A stretch of DNA of 64,000 nucleotides from contig NC_018108.1 of NCBI RefSeq assembly GCF_000276685.1, positions 682,001 through 746,000 of the forward strand, in the 5' to 3' direction. The notes under the pieces were generated by a model that had not been told where the DNA came from, searched no databases, and saw nothing but the letters and a program-made list of their open reading frames with translations. Position numbers and translations under genes: made by a program. The stretch is from Taylorella equigenitalis ATCC 35865 (GTDB taxonomy: Bacteria; Pseudomonadota; Gammaproteobacteria; Burkholderiales; Burkholderiaceae_B). This document shows, piece by piece, positions 49,694 through 58,866 of the stretch (within the stretch, counting starts at the first letter, position 1; every line of letters begins with the position of its first letter).

Positions 49694-51190
49694 ATGAATA
49701 AATTTCTTAATTTCATTGAAAGAACTGGTAATAAACTACCTCATCCATTTTTCCTCTTCGTCTATTTATCAATTTTTGTAATTATTACGACGGCATTTAT
49801 GGCTCAGATGGATGCCTCAGCCGTAAATCCAAAGACTAATGCGGTAGTTGCTATAAAAAGCCTTCTGTCGGATTCGGGCATTCAATTTATGTTTACAAGT
49901 ATGGTTGAGAATTTCGTGAAATTCCCACCTCTTGGTATCATTATTATTGCTATGTTCGGATTCGGTTTGGCCGATCGAGTAGGGTTACTTCCTATTTTGA
50001 TACACAGTATTTTTAGTTGCGTTCCAAAACGTCTCTTAACATTTACTGTATTCGTGATTGGTATTTCAAGCAATATTGCACCTGATGCAAATATTATTTT
50101 GGTGCCACTTGTTGCTATGATTTATCACTCCTTGGGTCGTCATCCCATTGCTGGTGCGGCGGCTGCATACGGAGCCTCTGGTGCTGGTTATGATGTGAGT
50201 GTGCTCATTACGACAAGTGATATAGGCTTTGCAGGTATCACTACAGAAGCCTCCCGTTTTATCGACCCTAATTTTTACGTAAGTCCTATTGATAACTATT
50301 TTTTTGCAGTTTCGTCTGTAGTTCTTTTGGCTATCATTGGTACTATTCTTATCGATAAATTTATAGAGCCTCGTTTGAATCGCACCCTTAAAATTGATTC
50401 AAATATTCATATCACGCCCGTGATAGCATTAAGTGATCTTGAAAAGAAGGGGCTTCGCAAAACAATGTGGGCTGCCTTAATCTATATCGCAATTATGGTG
50501 GCAATACTCCTGCCTTCGACATCCCCTTTACGTAATCCCGACGGTGGTCTTGTTCCATCGCCATTTCTTAAGTCATTCGTACCGATACTTTTTGGGTTTT
50601 TCATGACCGTTGGTATCACTTTCGGTAGGACAGTTGGTCGCATTAAGAAAAGTGCAGACATACCAGCCCTTATGGTAGATGCCGTAAAAGAGATGGCAGT
50701 TACACTTGTCTTGTTTTTTATTATTGCTCAATTTATCGCTTACTTTAAGTGGTCCAATCTTGGGCAATATATTGCAATTCAAGGGTCTATATTCCTCGAG
50801 GAGGCTGGGTTTACGGGCTTTTCAATGATGATTGCTTTTATTTTGATGAGTGCACTATTGAATATTTTCATAAGTAGTGGCTCAGCTCAGTGGTCACTTA
50901 TGGCTCCCATCTTTGTCCCAATGTTAATGTTAGTAGACTATCACCCCGCATTTACATTGGCCATGTACAAAATCGGCGACTCTTCTACAAACATTATCTC
51001 GCCTATGAGTCCTTATTTCTCTGTATGCCTCGTATACATGCAAAGATATAAAAAGGATCTTGGGATGGGTTCTTTGCTATCTATTATGCTTCCAATTACT
51101 ATAGCATTTCTCTTCTTTTGGACTATACTGATTCTAGCTTGGGTTGGGCTAGGATGGGAGTTAGGTCCAGGTATATTGCCCCATTTATAG
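49694..51190 (+). CDS. AbgT-family transporter
   Basis: The 498-residue membrane protein has the AbgT pattern: NKLPHPFFLFVYLSIFVII at the start, two reentrant-loop halves (SSNIAPDANIILVPLVAMIYHSLGRHPIAGAAAAYG and SSGSAQWSLMAPIFVPMLM) and GDSSTNIISPMSPYF. Family members import p-aminobenzoyl-glutamate (E. coli AbgT) or export sulfonamides (MtrF, YdaH). Which direction applies here is unknown; no aminobenzoyl-glutamate hydrolase is adjacent. Confidence 0.92.
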   Translation: MNKFLNFIERTGNKLPHPFFLFVYLSIFVIITTAFMAQMDASAVNPKTNAVVAIKSLLSDSGIQFMFTSMVENFVKFPPLGIIIIAMFGFGLADRVGLLPILIHSIFSCVPKRLLTFTVFVIGISSNIAPDANIILVPLVAMIYHSLGRHPIAGAAAAYGASGAGYDVSVLITTSDIGFAGITTEASRFIDPNFYVSPIDNYFFAVSSVVLLAIIGTILIDKFIEPRLNRTLKIDSNIHITPVIALSDLEKKGLRKTMWAALIYIAIMVAILLPSTSPLRNPDGGLVPSPFLKSFVPILFGFFMTVGITFGRTVGRIKKSADIPALMVDAVKEMAVTLVLFFIIAQFIAYFKWSNLGQYIAIQGSIFLEEAGFTGFSMMIAFILMSALLNIFISSGSAQWSLMAPIFVPMLMLVDYHPAFTLAMYKIGDSSTNIISPMSPYFSVCLVYMQRYKKDLGMGSLLSIMLPITIAFLFFWTILILAWVGLGWELGPGILPHL

Positions 51191-51268
51191 CTAGTGTTTC
51201 CCCTGAGTTTTCAGGGATATTATTGCTACTGTAAAACAAGTATTATTTATTTTATTTTGGAGATTTAT

Positions 51269-52903
51269 TTGAGAATAAATTTAAAAATAGCATTTTCAAT
51301 TCTTTCTACTTCATTTATGCTTACGTCTGTTGCGTATTCTGCTGTTATCCCAGTTGGTACTGAACTTGCGGATAAGCAAGAAATTACTATTAATAACGGG
51401 AATGAGCCTACGAGTATCGACCCTCATAAAATTGAAGGATATCCTGAAGCTGAAGTTGTGTATCAGCTTTTTGAAGGTCTTGTGACAAAGGATGAAGAGG
51501 GTAAAGCAATCCCTGGCATTGCAGAGTCATGGAAAAGTTCAGAGGATTTCAAAACATGGACTTTTACTTTGCGTGAGGGTGCGAAGTGGTCTAATGATGA
51601 ACCTGTTACCTCTTATGATTTTGAGTTTTCATTTAGAAGGCTTGCAGATCCTAAAACCGCCTCTCCCTATGCAAGTTATTTAGAGTATTTGCAAATTCAA
51701 AATGCAAAAGATGTTATTGCTGCAAGAAAGCCTGTTACTGAGCTTGGTGTTCGTGCGGTAGATGATAGGACTTTGGAATTTACATTAAGCAGTCCAATTC
51801 CTTATCTTGTAGATATGATGACGCATTTTGCTGTATTGCCAGTTAATAAATCATTTGTAGAAAAGTACTCTGATGATTGGGTTAAGCAAAAGGATTTCCC
51901 TGTAAATGGGGCTTATGCATTAGCTGATCATGTAGTAAATGAAAAGATGGTTTTTGTACGTAATAAAAAATATTGGAACGATAAAGAAACTGTTATTGAA
52001 AAGGCAACTTTTTTGCCGATTGAAAGTGCAAATACTGATGTTTTGCGTTATCGTGCAGGCGACCTTCAGATTACTAATTATCAAATTCCGCCAGAGCAGT
52101 TCAAGACACTTAAAAGAGAACTTCCTAATGAGTTAAGAATTGTCCGTATGCTTGGTACTTATATGTATCAAATTAATAATTCCAAGTCTCCTTTGACTGA
52201 TGTACGCATACGTAAGGCTTTGAATTTATCCTTAGACCGAAATATCCTAACAGATAAGGTACTTGCTCAAGGGCAGACTCCAACGTATGTGTTTACACCG
52301 CCTTATATTACGGACGGAGAGTTAATTAAGCAACCTGAGTATTCTAAACAGGATATGGCTAGTAGAAATGCTGAAGCTGTGAAATTACTTAATGAGGCTG
52401 GTTACAGCAAGTCAAATCCATTGAAGTTAACCGTTCTTTATTTCACAAACGATGAAAACAAGAAAATTGCTGTTGCGGTTCAATCTATTTGGAAGAAAAA
52501 CACTGATGGTATTTTGGATATTAAATTACAAAGTCAAGAGTGGAAGACGTATTTAAATACTTTGCGTGAGAAAAAATATGACATTGCCAGAGCGGGATGG
52601 ACAGCTGATTATAATCAGGCGTCAACCTTTGGCAGTTATTTTCTTTCAGACTCTAGTAATAATACAGCTTTCTATATGAGTGAGGCTTATGATAGCAAGT
52701 TTAATGAGTCGTACAAGTCAAGCACTGCGAAGGGGAGGGCTGAAGCTTATGCTGCCGCTGAGGCACAGCTGGCTGAAGATTATGGGACAATTCCATTTTT
52801 TAATCGAGTAAATATCCGTCTTGTTAAACCAACTGTAGGTGGTTACACAGGAAAGGATCCTCAGGACGTATTGTTCTTACGCAACTTTTATATTAAAAAG
52901 TAG
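51269..52903 (+). CDS. Oligopeptide-binding protein OppA/MppA-like
   Basis: The 544-residue periplasmic protein has a signal peptide (SILSTSFMLTSVAYSA) and the SBP family 5 pattern: EPTSIDPHKIEGYPEAEVVYQLFEGL, FTLREGAKWSNDEPVTSYDFEFSFRR, DVRIRKALNLSLDR. It most resembles E. coli OppA/MppA. The start is the TTG at 51269 with the ribosome binding site ggag just before it; the open frame upstream to 51194 is not signal-peptide-like. No Opp permease or ATPase genes are next to it, so it must use a complex encoded elsewhere. Confidence 0.9.
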   Translation: MRINLKIAFSILSTSFMLTSVAYSAVIPVGTELADKQEITINNGNEPTSIDPHKIEGYPEAEVVYQLFEGLVTKDEEGKAIPGIAESWKSSEDFKTWTFTLREGAKWSNDEPVTSYDFEFSFRRLADPKTASPYASYLEYLQIQNAKDVIAARKPVTELGVRAVDDRTLEFTLSSPIPYLVDMMTHFAVLPVNKSFVEKYSDDWVKQKDFPVNGAYALADHVVNEKMVFVRNKKYWNDKETVIEKATFLPIESANTDVLRYRAGDLQITNYQIPPEQFKTLKRELPNELRIVRMLGTYMYQINNSKSPLTDVRIRKALNLSLDRNILTDKVLAQGQTPTYVFTPPYITDGELIKQPEYSKQDMASRNAEAVKLLNEAGYSKSNPLKLTVLYFTNDENKKIAVAVQSIWKKNTDGILDIKLQSQEWKTYLNTLREKKYDIARAGWTADYNQASTFGSYFLSDSSNNTAFYMSEAYDSKFNESYKSSTAKGRAEAYAAAEAQLAEDYGTIPFFNRVNIRLVKPTVGGYTGKDPQDVLFLRNFYIKK

Positions 52904-52910
52904 TCGCTCA

Positions 52911-52957
52911 TTGGGATTAAACTAAATATAGGGAGATTATATTTAGGAGGATCCCAA
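52911..52957 (+). promoter_or_regulatory. Hairpin that sequesters the ribosome binding site of the cysteine hydrolase
   Basis: In the 54-base leader an inner perfect 9-bp stem (ctaaatata 52922-52930 with tatatttag 52938-52946, 7-base loop) is enclosed by an outer 7-bp stem (ttgggat 52911-52917 with atcccaa 52951-52957). The ribosome binding site aggagg (52945-52950) lies between the arms, immediately before the ATG at 52958. Translation would need this structure to open. It could be a thermosensor, a protein-binding site or part of a regulatory RNA; which one is not known. Confidence 0.6.
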
Positions 52958-53479
52958 ATGAAAAAATTACTCGTAGTAGTTGATTTTCAGAAGGACTTTG
53001 TGGATGGTGCTCTTGGATTTGAAGGGGCTTCCATCCTAGAGCCAGTTATCGTCAATAAAATAAAAGAGTATGAAGCTGCTGGATACGATATTGTATTTAC
53101 TCTTGATACGCATGGGGCAAATTATTTAGAAACAATGGAAGGTAAGTGGTTGCCCGTGCCTCATGTTATTAAGGGTTCTGAGGGTCATCAGATTTATGGA
53201 CGAGTTCGAGAATTATCTAAAAAGCACACCTGTATCGAAAAGCCAGCATTTGGGTCCTTGTGTTTGGTTGACTATATACAAGAACACGGGTTTTACGATG
53301 AGATTGAGTTATGTGGACTTGTGAGTACTATTTGCGTTTTTTGTAATGCAATTATTGTTAAAGCGGCAAGTCCTGAAAGTAGAATTTTTATTGATTCTAA
53401 GGCTACTGATTCTTTTGATAAGGAGATGCAAGTGAAGTGTTATGATTTATTACGCCATAATCATATTGAAGTTGTGTAA
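52958..53479 (+). CDS. Isochorismatase-like cysteine hydrolase
   Basis: The 173-residue protein has the catalytic triad of this family: Asp9 in VVVDFQKDF, Lys95 in EKPAFGS, and Cys126 in GLVSTICVFCNA, with metal ligands near DTHG (residues 50-53). It is shorter than most nicotinamidases (about 180-215). Family members hydrolyse amides or vinyl ethers, for example nicotinamide; the substrate here is unproven. It has a strong ribosome binding site inside a hairpin and stands alone between oppA-like and MFS genes. Confidence 0.87.
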   Translation: MKKLLVVVDFQKDFVDGALGFEGASILEPVIVNKIKEYEAAGYDIVFTLDTHGANYLETMEGKWLPVPHVIKGSEGHQIYGRVRELSKKHTCIEKPAFGSLCLVDYIQEHGFYDEIELCGLVSTICVFCNAIIVKAASPESRIFIDSKATDSFDKEMQVKCYDLLRHNHIEVV

Positions 53480-53613
53480 CTCTTAATGGGTGCTTTATCG
53501 ATGAAGATTTGTAGGGGCTTTTTTCTTAATTTCTAAGTGTTTTTTACACGTAATTTATTGTTTTTATAAATATTTCTTTATAATTTTTTCGCTTATAGTT
53601 CTTTGGAGAATTA

Positions 53614-54804
53614 ATGCTAAAACTTTCACCTATCCAACTTCGTGTGTTTCTACTTACATTCTTCATTGCGTTTTTCGACGGATATGATACGGCTGCGATT
53701 GGGTATATTGCACCTAGCTTATTGGCAGAATGGGGATTAGCAAAATCTGCTTTGGCACCAGTTTTAAGTGCGGCTTTGTTTGGGCTTGCTTTGGGTGCGG
53801 TGTCTTTTGGACCTGTAGCTGACCGTTTTGGACGCAAAATTACCTTAATTGTTTCTGTAGCTATTTTTGCTATAGGGGCTATTGTTTCTTCTTACGCAGG
53901 ATCATTGAGAGAACTTGAGATTTTGCGATTTATCACAGGTATAGGTTTAGGGGCTGCTATGCCTAATGCAGTAACGATCCTATCTGAGTATGCACCATCA
54001 GAAAAACGATCTTTTATCGTAAACACCATGTTTTGTGGGTTTCCACTTGGTATTGCGATTGGAGGGTTTATTGCTGCATGGCTAATTCCGAATTATGGAT
54101 GGCAGTCTACATTGTTGTTCGGAGGGGTATTGCCACTTATACTTGTTTTCTTGATGACGTTTTTACTTCCTGAATCACATGATTTTATGCGTATACGTGA
54201 GCAAAAAGACATTGAAGTTCGGGGTGTGCGTGTGGTTTTATCTCCTGAATATATAGCTGGATCTATTCTTTTATGGATTACTTACTTTATGGGACTTGTT
54301 CTGTTCTATGGGGTGATTAACTGGATGCCTACACTATTTCATGAGATCAATATGTCTCAAGGTACTGCTTCTATTGTTACGGGTTTGTTTGCTATAGGTA
54401 CTTTGGGGGCTATTGGAAGCGGGTGGCTTATGGATAAATGGAACCCAGCACGTTTGATTTCTATTCTATGTTTGCTTGCATGCATTGGAGTGGCTTTAAT
54501 TGGTGCTGTGGTTGAGCAGAACCTATGGGTGTTAATAGTTGTGATTTTAATATCCGGTGTGTTTATGAATACGGCTCAGAGCTCATTGCCAGCATATGCT
54601 GCGGGGTTTTTTCCGACAGAAGGGCGTACTACAGGTGTTTCTTGGATGCTTGGGATAGGTAGATTCGGCGGTATTGCAGGCTCGTTCTTAGTTGCTCAGT
54701 TGGTTGATTGGGATTTTTCCGTATCGCATATTTTTTATGTTCTTGCTATACCAGCATTAATTCAGGCTATTTGTTTGTGGCTTAAAGATATGTTATATCG
54801 ATAG
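53614..54804 (+). CDS. MFS transporter, aromatic acid:H+ symporter (AAHS) type
   Basis: The 396-residue protein has 12 helices. The DGYD motif in helix 1 (FFIAFFDGYDTAAIGYIAPSL) and GPVADRFGRK between helices 2 and 3 place it in the AAHS branch, whose members import 4-hydroxybenzoate, protocatechuate or related acids. The helix 5 to 6 region (GFPLGIAIGGFIAAWLIPNYGW) fits too. No aromatic-degradation genes are near, so the real substrate may differ. Confidence 0.88.
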   Translation: MLKLSPIQLRVFLLTFFIAFFDGYDTAAIGYIAPSLLAEWGLAKSALAPVLSAALFGLALGAVSFGPVADRFGRKITLIVSVAIFAIGAIVSSYAGSLRELEILRFITGIGLGAAMPNAVTILSEYAPSEKRSFIVNTMFCGFPLGIAIGGFIAAWLIPNYGWQSTLLFGGVLPLILVFLMTFLLPESHDFMRIREQKDIEVRGVRVVLSPEYIAGSILLWITYFMGLVLFYGVINWMPTLFHEINMSQGTASIVTGLFAIGTLGAIGSGWLMDKWNPARLISILCLLACIGVALIGAVVEQNLWVLIVVILISGVFMNTAQSSLPAYAAGFFPTEGRTTGVSWMLGIGRFGGIAGSFLVAQLVDWDFSVSHIFYVLAIPALIQAICLWLKDMLYR

Positions 54805-54817
54805 GGAAAGATGCTTC

Positions 54818-54996
54818 ATGTGTGATGAAGAAGATTTTTATAAATTAGCTGCTCATGAATTGTATTATGCCCAAAAGGTTTCTAGAACAATAGATTCATA
54901 AGTACGACATATTTGCTTGATTGGGATGCATTAGGGGAATACAGAAGTGAAAGCATTGCCTTCTTGCGTGAAGCACCAGTCCACATAATAAGTTAA
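54818..54996 (+). pseudogene. Possible small frameshifted gene after the MFS transporter
   Basis: ATG 54818 opens a 27-codon frame (CDEEDFYKLAAHELYYAQKV) ending at 54901. A second frame then continues from 54901 to 54996 as STTYLLDWDALGEYRSESIA and REAPVHIIS. The joined text reads like one small acidic protein of about 58 residues with a one-base shift. I do not recognise it. It may be chance, a decayed gene or a sequencing slip. Confidence 0.3.
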
Positions 54997-55012
54997 AACT
55001 TTACTATACTCA

Positions 55013-56188
55013 TTAACGCTCGATTGGGCTGGGTGCAAGAGCTGGATATTTAGTATATATTCTAGCAAATACGGGTATATAAATGATAAATGCTAGTGAT
55101 ATGCATATGGCTGGTAGATACCATGCTAAAAATGTGTAATTTAAGGACCATCTATTGCTAATTATTCCAGCAAATGCTCTGCTTAAAGTTGCAAGCAAAA
55201 TAAAAAATAAACTTATTCTACTTGTATTTGGATATGGTAAATCAAGGCTACTATGTACAGTACCAGCAATACTAAAAGCTTGCATAACCATCATCAAGAA
55301 ACCTCCAATCATTATTAAATGAAAGGGATAAATGGTGTTTCCATCACCAAGTAATACCGTATAACCCTGCCAGCAATACCCGATGCCAATACACAAAAGT
55401 GTGACATAGTACCATCGTACGAATGGCTGTTTTAAAAGAACAAAATAATGCCAATCTCTAAGCCTTCCAATAATTGCTAGTCCAATTGCAAGGCTTATCC
55501 ATGCAATCGTCATTGGATTTTCTCCAGCTAGATTACTCACTATATATAAATAGAGACATATAACTGATATGTTTCGATAAAAAGGATTTGGGACGAAATT
55601 GCAATGTGATAGTTTTGATAATTCTAATGCCTTACTACCAAGTGCCTTTCCTATTCTAAAGATAACTAAAGATACTGCAATAATGTATGAATGTGCTAAT
55701 TGTTTAATTATTAGAATACTTGGTTCAAAAGCGTAAAAAGCATTCAAAAAACATAAAACTATTAATAAGACGATAATATTAATGTGTCTATTGTCTTTTG
55801 CCTTGATACTTAAATTTATAGAAAATAAAGTAAAAAGCAACCAAAAAATCGATGCAAAAATCGCACTGATGCTAGTGTCGATAAAAGCACATAGGATTAT
55901 TAATAACCAGACAATTAGGCTTAAGAGGCATATTTTGCTGAGGTCCTTAGTATAGTGTGTCCACTCAGGTACTGCAGTAAATAAAAATCCACCAAAAGCA
56001 GCCGTACCAAAAACGTTTATAAATCCCCAACTGTGAAATGAGATAGGATCAGAAATCCATAACCAGAAGCCTTCTCCAATCATTAGCCAAGTACAAGAAA
56101 TAGGAATGATGATAAAACTAGCTACTAGAAAATAAAATCGGAAAGGGTTACGAATCCAATCTTTCAAAATGCTAATCATGATAAGCAC
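55013..56188 (-). CDS. NnrS-like multi-helix membrane protein in the ABC operon
   Basis: The 391-residue protein has about 12 membrane segments. Its pattern (FRFYFLVASFIIIPISCTWLM, FHSWGFINVFGTAAFGGFLFTAVPEWTH, FHLIMIGGFLMMVMQAFSIAGTVHSSL) matches the NnrS family, whose members hold haem and copper. It is quite unlike the other NnrS protein here (36952-38205). The 17-base overlap with the ATPase gene makes it the last gene of the Fur-box-preceded ABC operon. It could be an accessory haem- or copper-binding part of that system; that role is inferred from position alone. Confidence 0.78.
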   Translation of the reverse strand: MLIMISILKDWIRNPFRFYFLVASFIIIPISCTWLMIGEGFWLWISDPISFHSWGFINVFGTAAFGGFLFTAVPEWTHYTKDLSKICLLSLIVWLLIILCAFIDTSISAIFASIFWLLFTLFSINLSIKAKDNRHINIIVLLIVLCFLNAFYAFEPSILIIKQLAHSYIIAVSLVIFRIGKALGSKALELSKLSHCNFVPNPFYRNISVICLYLYIVSNLAGENPMTIAWISLAIGLAIIGRLRDWHYFVLLKQPFVRWYYVTLLCIGIGYCWQGYTVLLGDGNTIYPFHLIMIGGFLMMVMQAFSIAGTVHSSLDLPYPNTSRISLFFILLATLSRAFAGIISNRWSLNYTFLAWYLPAICISLAFIIYIPVFARIYTKYPALAPSPIER

Positions 56189-56906
56189 TCCAAAAACTTT
56201 CTTTTAAGTATTTATTAATAAAGCTTTCGTCTCTTTGAGAATATGGTGTTTCGATATTAAGAATTTGCCTACATGATGTTGGCTTATCTTTTAATAAGTA
56301 AATAGTATTTGCTAATTTAAGAGATTCAAATCTGTCATGCGAAACCATTACGATTGCACAGTCATCTTTAACATACTCATGCAAAAACTCATACAACTCT
56401 AGTTTTAGCTCGTAGTCTAAAGCGGTAAAAGGTTCATCTAAAAGAAGTAGATCTGGATTACCTATAAGTGCTCTGGCAATGGATGTGCGTTGCTTCATTC
56501 CACCAGATAATTCAGAAGGATATTTTTCTAAATCTTTCTGAGTAAGATGTAATTTTCTAAGTAGTGCTTTGGCACGTTCTATATTCTGTGGATCTTTTGG
56601 GTTTTTCGTGACTAAGAGTACATTATCAAGCACTGTTCTCCATTGGAGTAATCTATGTTCTTGAAATAGGTAAGAGCATACTTTTGTATTTCTATAAATG
56701 TGTCCACTATCGCAATCAATTAGACCTGCAATAATACGTAAAATAGTGGTTTTTCCGCAGCCCGAAGGTCCATACAGACAGGCAATTTCACCTTTTTTTA
56801 TTTTCATTGAAAATAGATTTATTACTTCCTGACCCATTAGGCTATGATTTAGATTTTTTATTTCAAGTTTAAATTTTTCACAAGTACTTGATGATGGTTT
56901 CATCAT
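56172..56906 (-). CDS. ABC importer ATPase, NitT/TauT type
   Basis: The ATPase has Walker A (GPSGCGKTTILRIIAGLIDCDSG), the Q-loop YLFQEHRLLQWRTVLDNV, the signature LSGGMKQRTSIARAL, Walker B LLLLDEPFTALD and the H-loop VSHDRFES. The LLQWRTVLDNV form is typical of the SsuB/TauB/NrtD group. The likely start is ATG 56906, in the ATGATGA that overlaps the permease stop. An in-frame TTG at 56915 gives three more residues. It lies between the permease and NnrS-like genes of one operon. Confidence 0.9.
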   Translation of the reverse strand: MMKPSSSTCEKFKLEIKNLNHSLMGQEVINLFSMKIKKGEIACLYGPSGCGKTTILRIIAGLIDCDSGHIYRNTKVCSYLFQEHRLLQWRTVLDNVLLVTKNPKDPQNIERAKALLRKLHLTQKDLEKYPSELSGGMKQRTSIARALIGNPDLLLLDEPFTALDYELKLELYEFLHEYVKDDCAIVMVSHDRFESLKLANTIYLLKDKPTSCRQILNIETPYSQRDESFINKYLKESFWSAYHD

Positions 56907-57700
56907 TTCTCCCAAGGCATCAATAAGATGCGAAGCGGTTCAACTATTAGGTACTCAATAATAAAAATCATTGCTAGAATTAAAATAACAAAAGCCAGGA
57001 CAGTTTGAGTTTCAAGCATGGCACGAGCACTTGCAATCTGAGCTCCAATGCCCTGGTTTGCTCCTAAAAGCTCCGCCATAATCGTAATCTTAATCCCCAT
57101 ACCAACAGCTACAGTAATTGCAGGAAGAACAAAATTTAGAAGATGAGGAATATAAAGATTTTTTATTGTTCTGTAACAGGGTATTTTGTAAACCTGAAAC
57201 ATCTCTTTTAGATTGTTATCCAGTGTCATCATCCCACGCATGGCGGAGGCAAACGTTAGAGGGATAACCGTAACTATTGTAGTGAAAATAGTACTTGTGG
57301 AACCTAATCCAAACCAAAACAATGCTAATACAACCCATATAATAGGTGGCATACCAAGCAATATGCTTATTACTGGTTTAAACATTATCGCTATGGTTTT
57401 GTACGATCCAGCAATAAGTCCAAGTGTCATTCCGATAAAGATTGATGCTGTTATTCCAATAATCGATCTAAAAATAGTTATGTGTACATCATGAACTGAA
57501 TAGTTTTTAACAATTTCTATAGCTTCTCGAAAAACCGAAAGGGGTTCTGGTAGTACTAAGTCACCTAAAGCAATTGATGCTATTTGCCATAAAGCACAAA
57601 ATAGAGCAATTATCGCTGCGGAACTAAAAGCACTCCATAAGAAAAACAATATTTCAGATAATCTACCTCTTTTAATAGGACGACCGTCTTCGAGAATCAT
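56903..57700 (-). CDS. ABC importer permease, NitT/TauT type
   Basis: The 265-residue permease has six membrane helices and the EAA-like loop of SsuC/TauC permeases (RGMMTLDNNLKEMFQVYKIPCYRTIKNLYIPHLLNF), with GIKITIMAELLGANQGIGAQI, the segment conserved in this group. Stop overlaps the ATPase start (ATGA). It is 6 bases after the binding-protein gene. Substrate cannot be read from the sequence; typical members carry sulfonates, taurine, nitrate or thiamine precursors. Confidence 0.9.
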   Translation of the reverse strand: MILEDGRPIKRGRLSEILFFLWSAFSSAAIIALFCALWQIASIALGDLVLPEPLSVFREAIEIVKNYSVHDVHITIFRSIIGITASIFIGMTLGLIAGSYKTIAIMFKPVISILLGMPPIIWVVLALFWFGLGSTSTIFTTIVTVIPLTFASAMRGMMTLDNNLKEMFQVYKIPCYRTIKNLYIPHLLNFVLPAITVAVGMGIKITIMAELLGANQGIGAQIASARAMLETQTVLAFVILILAMIFIIEYLIVEPLRILLMPWEK

Positions 57701-57706
57701 TTTTTG

Positions 57707-58690
57707 CTAAATAGAAAATAGACTCTCTGATGGCATTTGACCTCCAAGAATTTTTGGATTTAATTTATATAATTCTTCAAAAAAAACCATAATATCTTTG
57801 CTGATAGTTTCGGCTTTTATAGCCACTAAGTTTGCGTATGGCAATGCTCTTTTAATTGCAGGACTTGGAATTTTTAATAAAGAAGACCCTATTGATATAG
57901 CCTCACTCTTATGATCTTCTGATTGTGCCCAAATCACGGCTTTTTCTATGTCACTTTGAAGTGTATTTACAAATTCTGGATATGATTTGTAAAAGGATTC
58001 TGTAACCATTAATCCTGCTTGTGGGATGCCTCCACTAACTCCCATAGTTTGTGTCCAAAGTTTATTTATATCTAGAACTCTAGAAACATCACTACCGCCC
58101 TTAACGGTAGCCATACTAGCTAAGGGTTCGGGTAATATAGCAAAATCTACTATTTCCTTTAAAAATAGACTCATAGCTTCAGGAGGGGTGCTAGTGTAGG
58201 TGATTTCAATGGAATTAAGGTCAATATTCAATTTTGAGCATAATGCTTGGAAAATTAGATCAGGCATATCATTTTTGAAAGGAATAACTAGCTTTTTTCC
58301 TTCAATTTCAGATAAGTTATTTAAATTGCCACCTCGTCCAACAATTTGCACAAGACCAAAAGTCATAATATTTATTAATTTAACGGGAATTCCTCTATTT
58401 GAGAAATTAGCTGCCACATAACTTGGAACAATACTTAAATTAATTGATTGATTAACAATTCCTGCTCTAAGTACATCAACAGTTCTCCAAATTTCGGCTT
58501 CTATCTCATATTTATCTTTTAAATCCCCATATTTTTGTACCACACCAAGCAACAGGGTAGGCATAGCAGGGGGGCCGTAGAGAGTTGTCTGTCCCAATGC
58601 TGGATTTTTTATAGCTTGTGCTAAAACTTCAGGATTCTTAACCATAAAAGGTATGAGTGATAGCATTTTTAACATTGAGCGTCGATTCAT
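57707..58690 (-). CDS. ABC importer substrate-binding protein, twin-arginine signal
   Basis: The 327-residue protein starts NRRSMLKMLSLIPFMVKN, a twin-arginine-like signal with a weak hydrophobic core, then a NMT1/SsuA-type binding fold (TLLLGVVQKYGDLKDKYEIEAEIWRTVDVLRAGIVNQSINLSIVP in pattern, and FLKEIVDFAILPEPLASMA). The ATG at 58690 has better spacing to the ribosome binding site (gggag) than the ATG at 58696. It is the first gene after a Fur-box-like promoter. Tat export would fit a protein that folds with a cofactor such as haem before export, but this is speculation; the ligand is unknown. Confidence 0.87.
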   Translation of the reverse strand: MNRRSMLKMLSLIPFMVKNPEVLAQAIKNPALGQTTLYGPPAMPTLLLGVVQKYGDLKDKYEIEAEIWRTVDVLRAGIVNQSINLSIVPSYVAANFSNRGIPVKLINIMTFGLVQIVGRGGNLNNLSEIEGKKLVIPFKNDMPDLIFQALCSKLNIDLNSIEITYTSTPPEAMSLFLKEIVDFAILPEPLASMATVKGGSDVSRVLDINKLWTQTMGVSGGIPQAGLMVTESFYKSYPEFVNTLQSDIEKAVIWAQSEDHKSEAISIGSSLLKIPSPAIKRALPYANLVAIKAETISKDIMVFFEELYKLNPKILGGQMPSESLFSI

Positions 58691-58707
58691 ATTCATCTCT
58701 CCCTATT

Positions 58708-58743
58708 GATAATGATTATTATTTTCAATTTCTCTTGTTTCAA
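58708..58743 (-). promoter_or_regulatory. Fur-box-like promoter of the ABC-NnrS operon
   Basis: On the minus strand a TTGAAA (58738-58743) and AATAAT (58715-58720) are spaced by 17 bases. Overlapping the -10 is gataatgattattattttc (58708-58726), close to the Fur consensus GATAATGATAATCATTATC. Binding of Fur there would block the operon in iron-rich cells. Confidence 0.75.
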
Positions 58744-58777
58744 AGTCAAATAATTTACAAAAAAATCACACAAACCC

Positions 58778-58798
58778 ATAAAACCTTTAGGGTTTTAT
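58778..58798. other. Inverted repeat in the divergent promoter gap
   Basis: The bases ataaaacc (58778-58785) and ggttttat (58791-58798) form a perfect 8-bp stem around tttag. It lies between the two Fur-type promoters. It lacks a downstream T run and may be an operator or insulating structure. Confidence 0.4.
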
Positions 58799-58866
58799 TT
58801 GAGTTGATGAATAGCCAATCTTGAATGTGAATCCAAAAATTGCACAGATTAATGACACGAAGTTAA

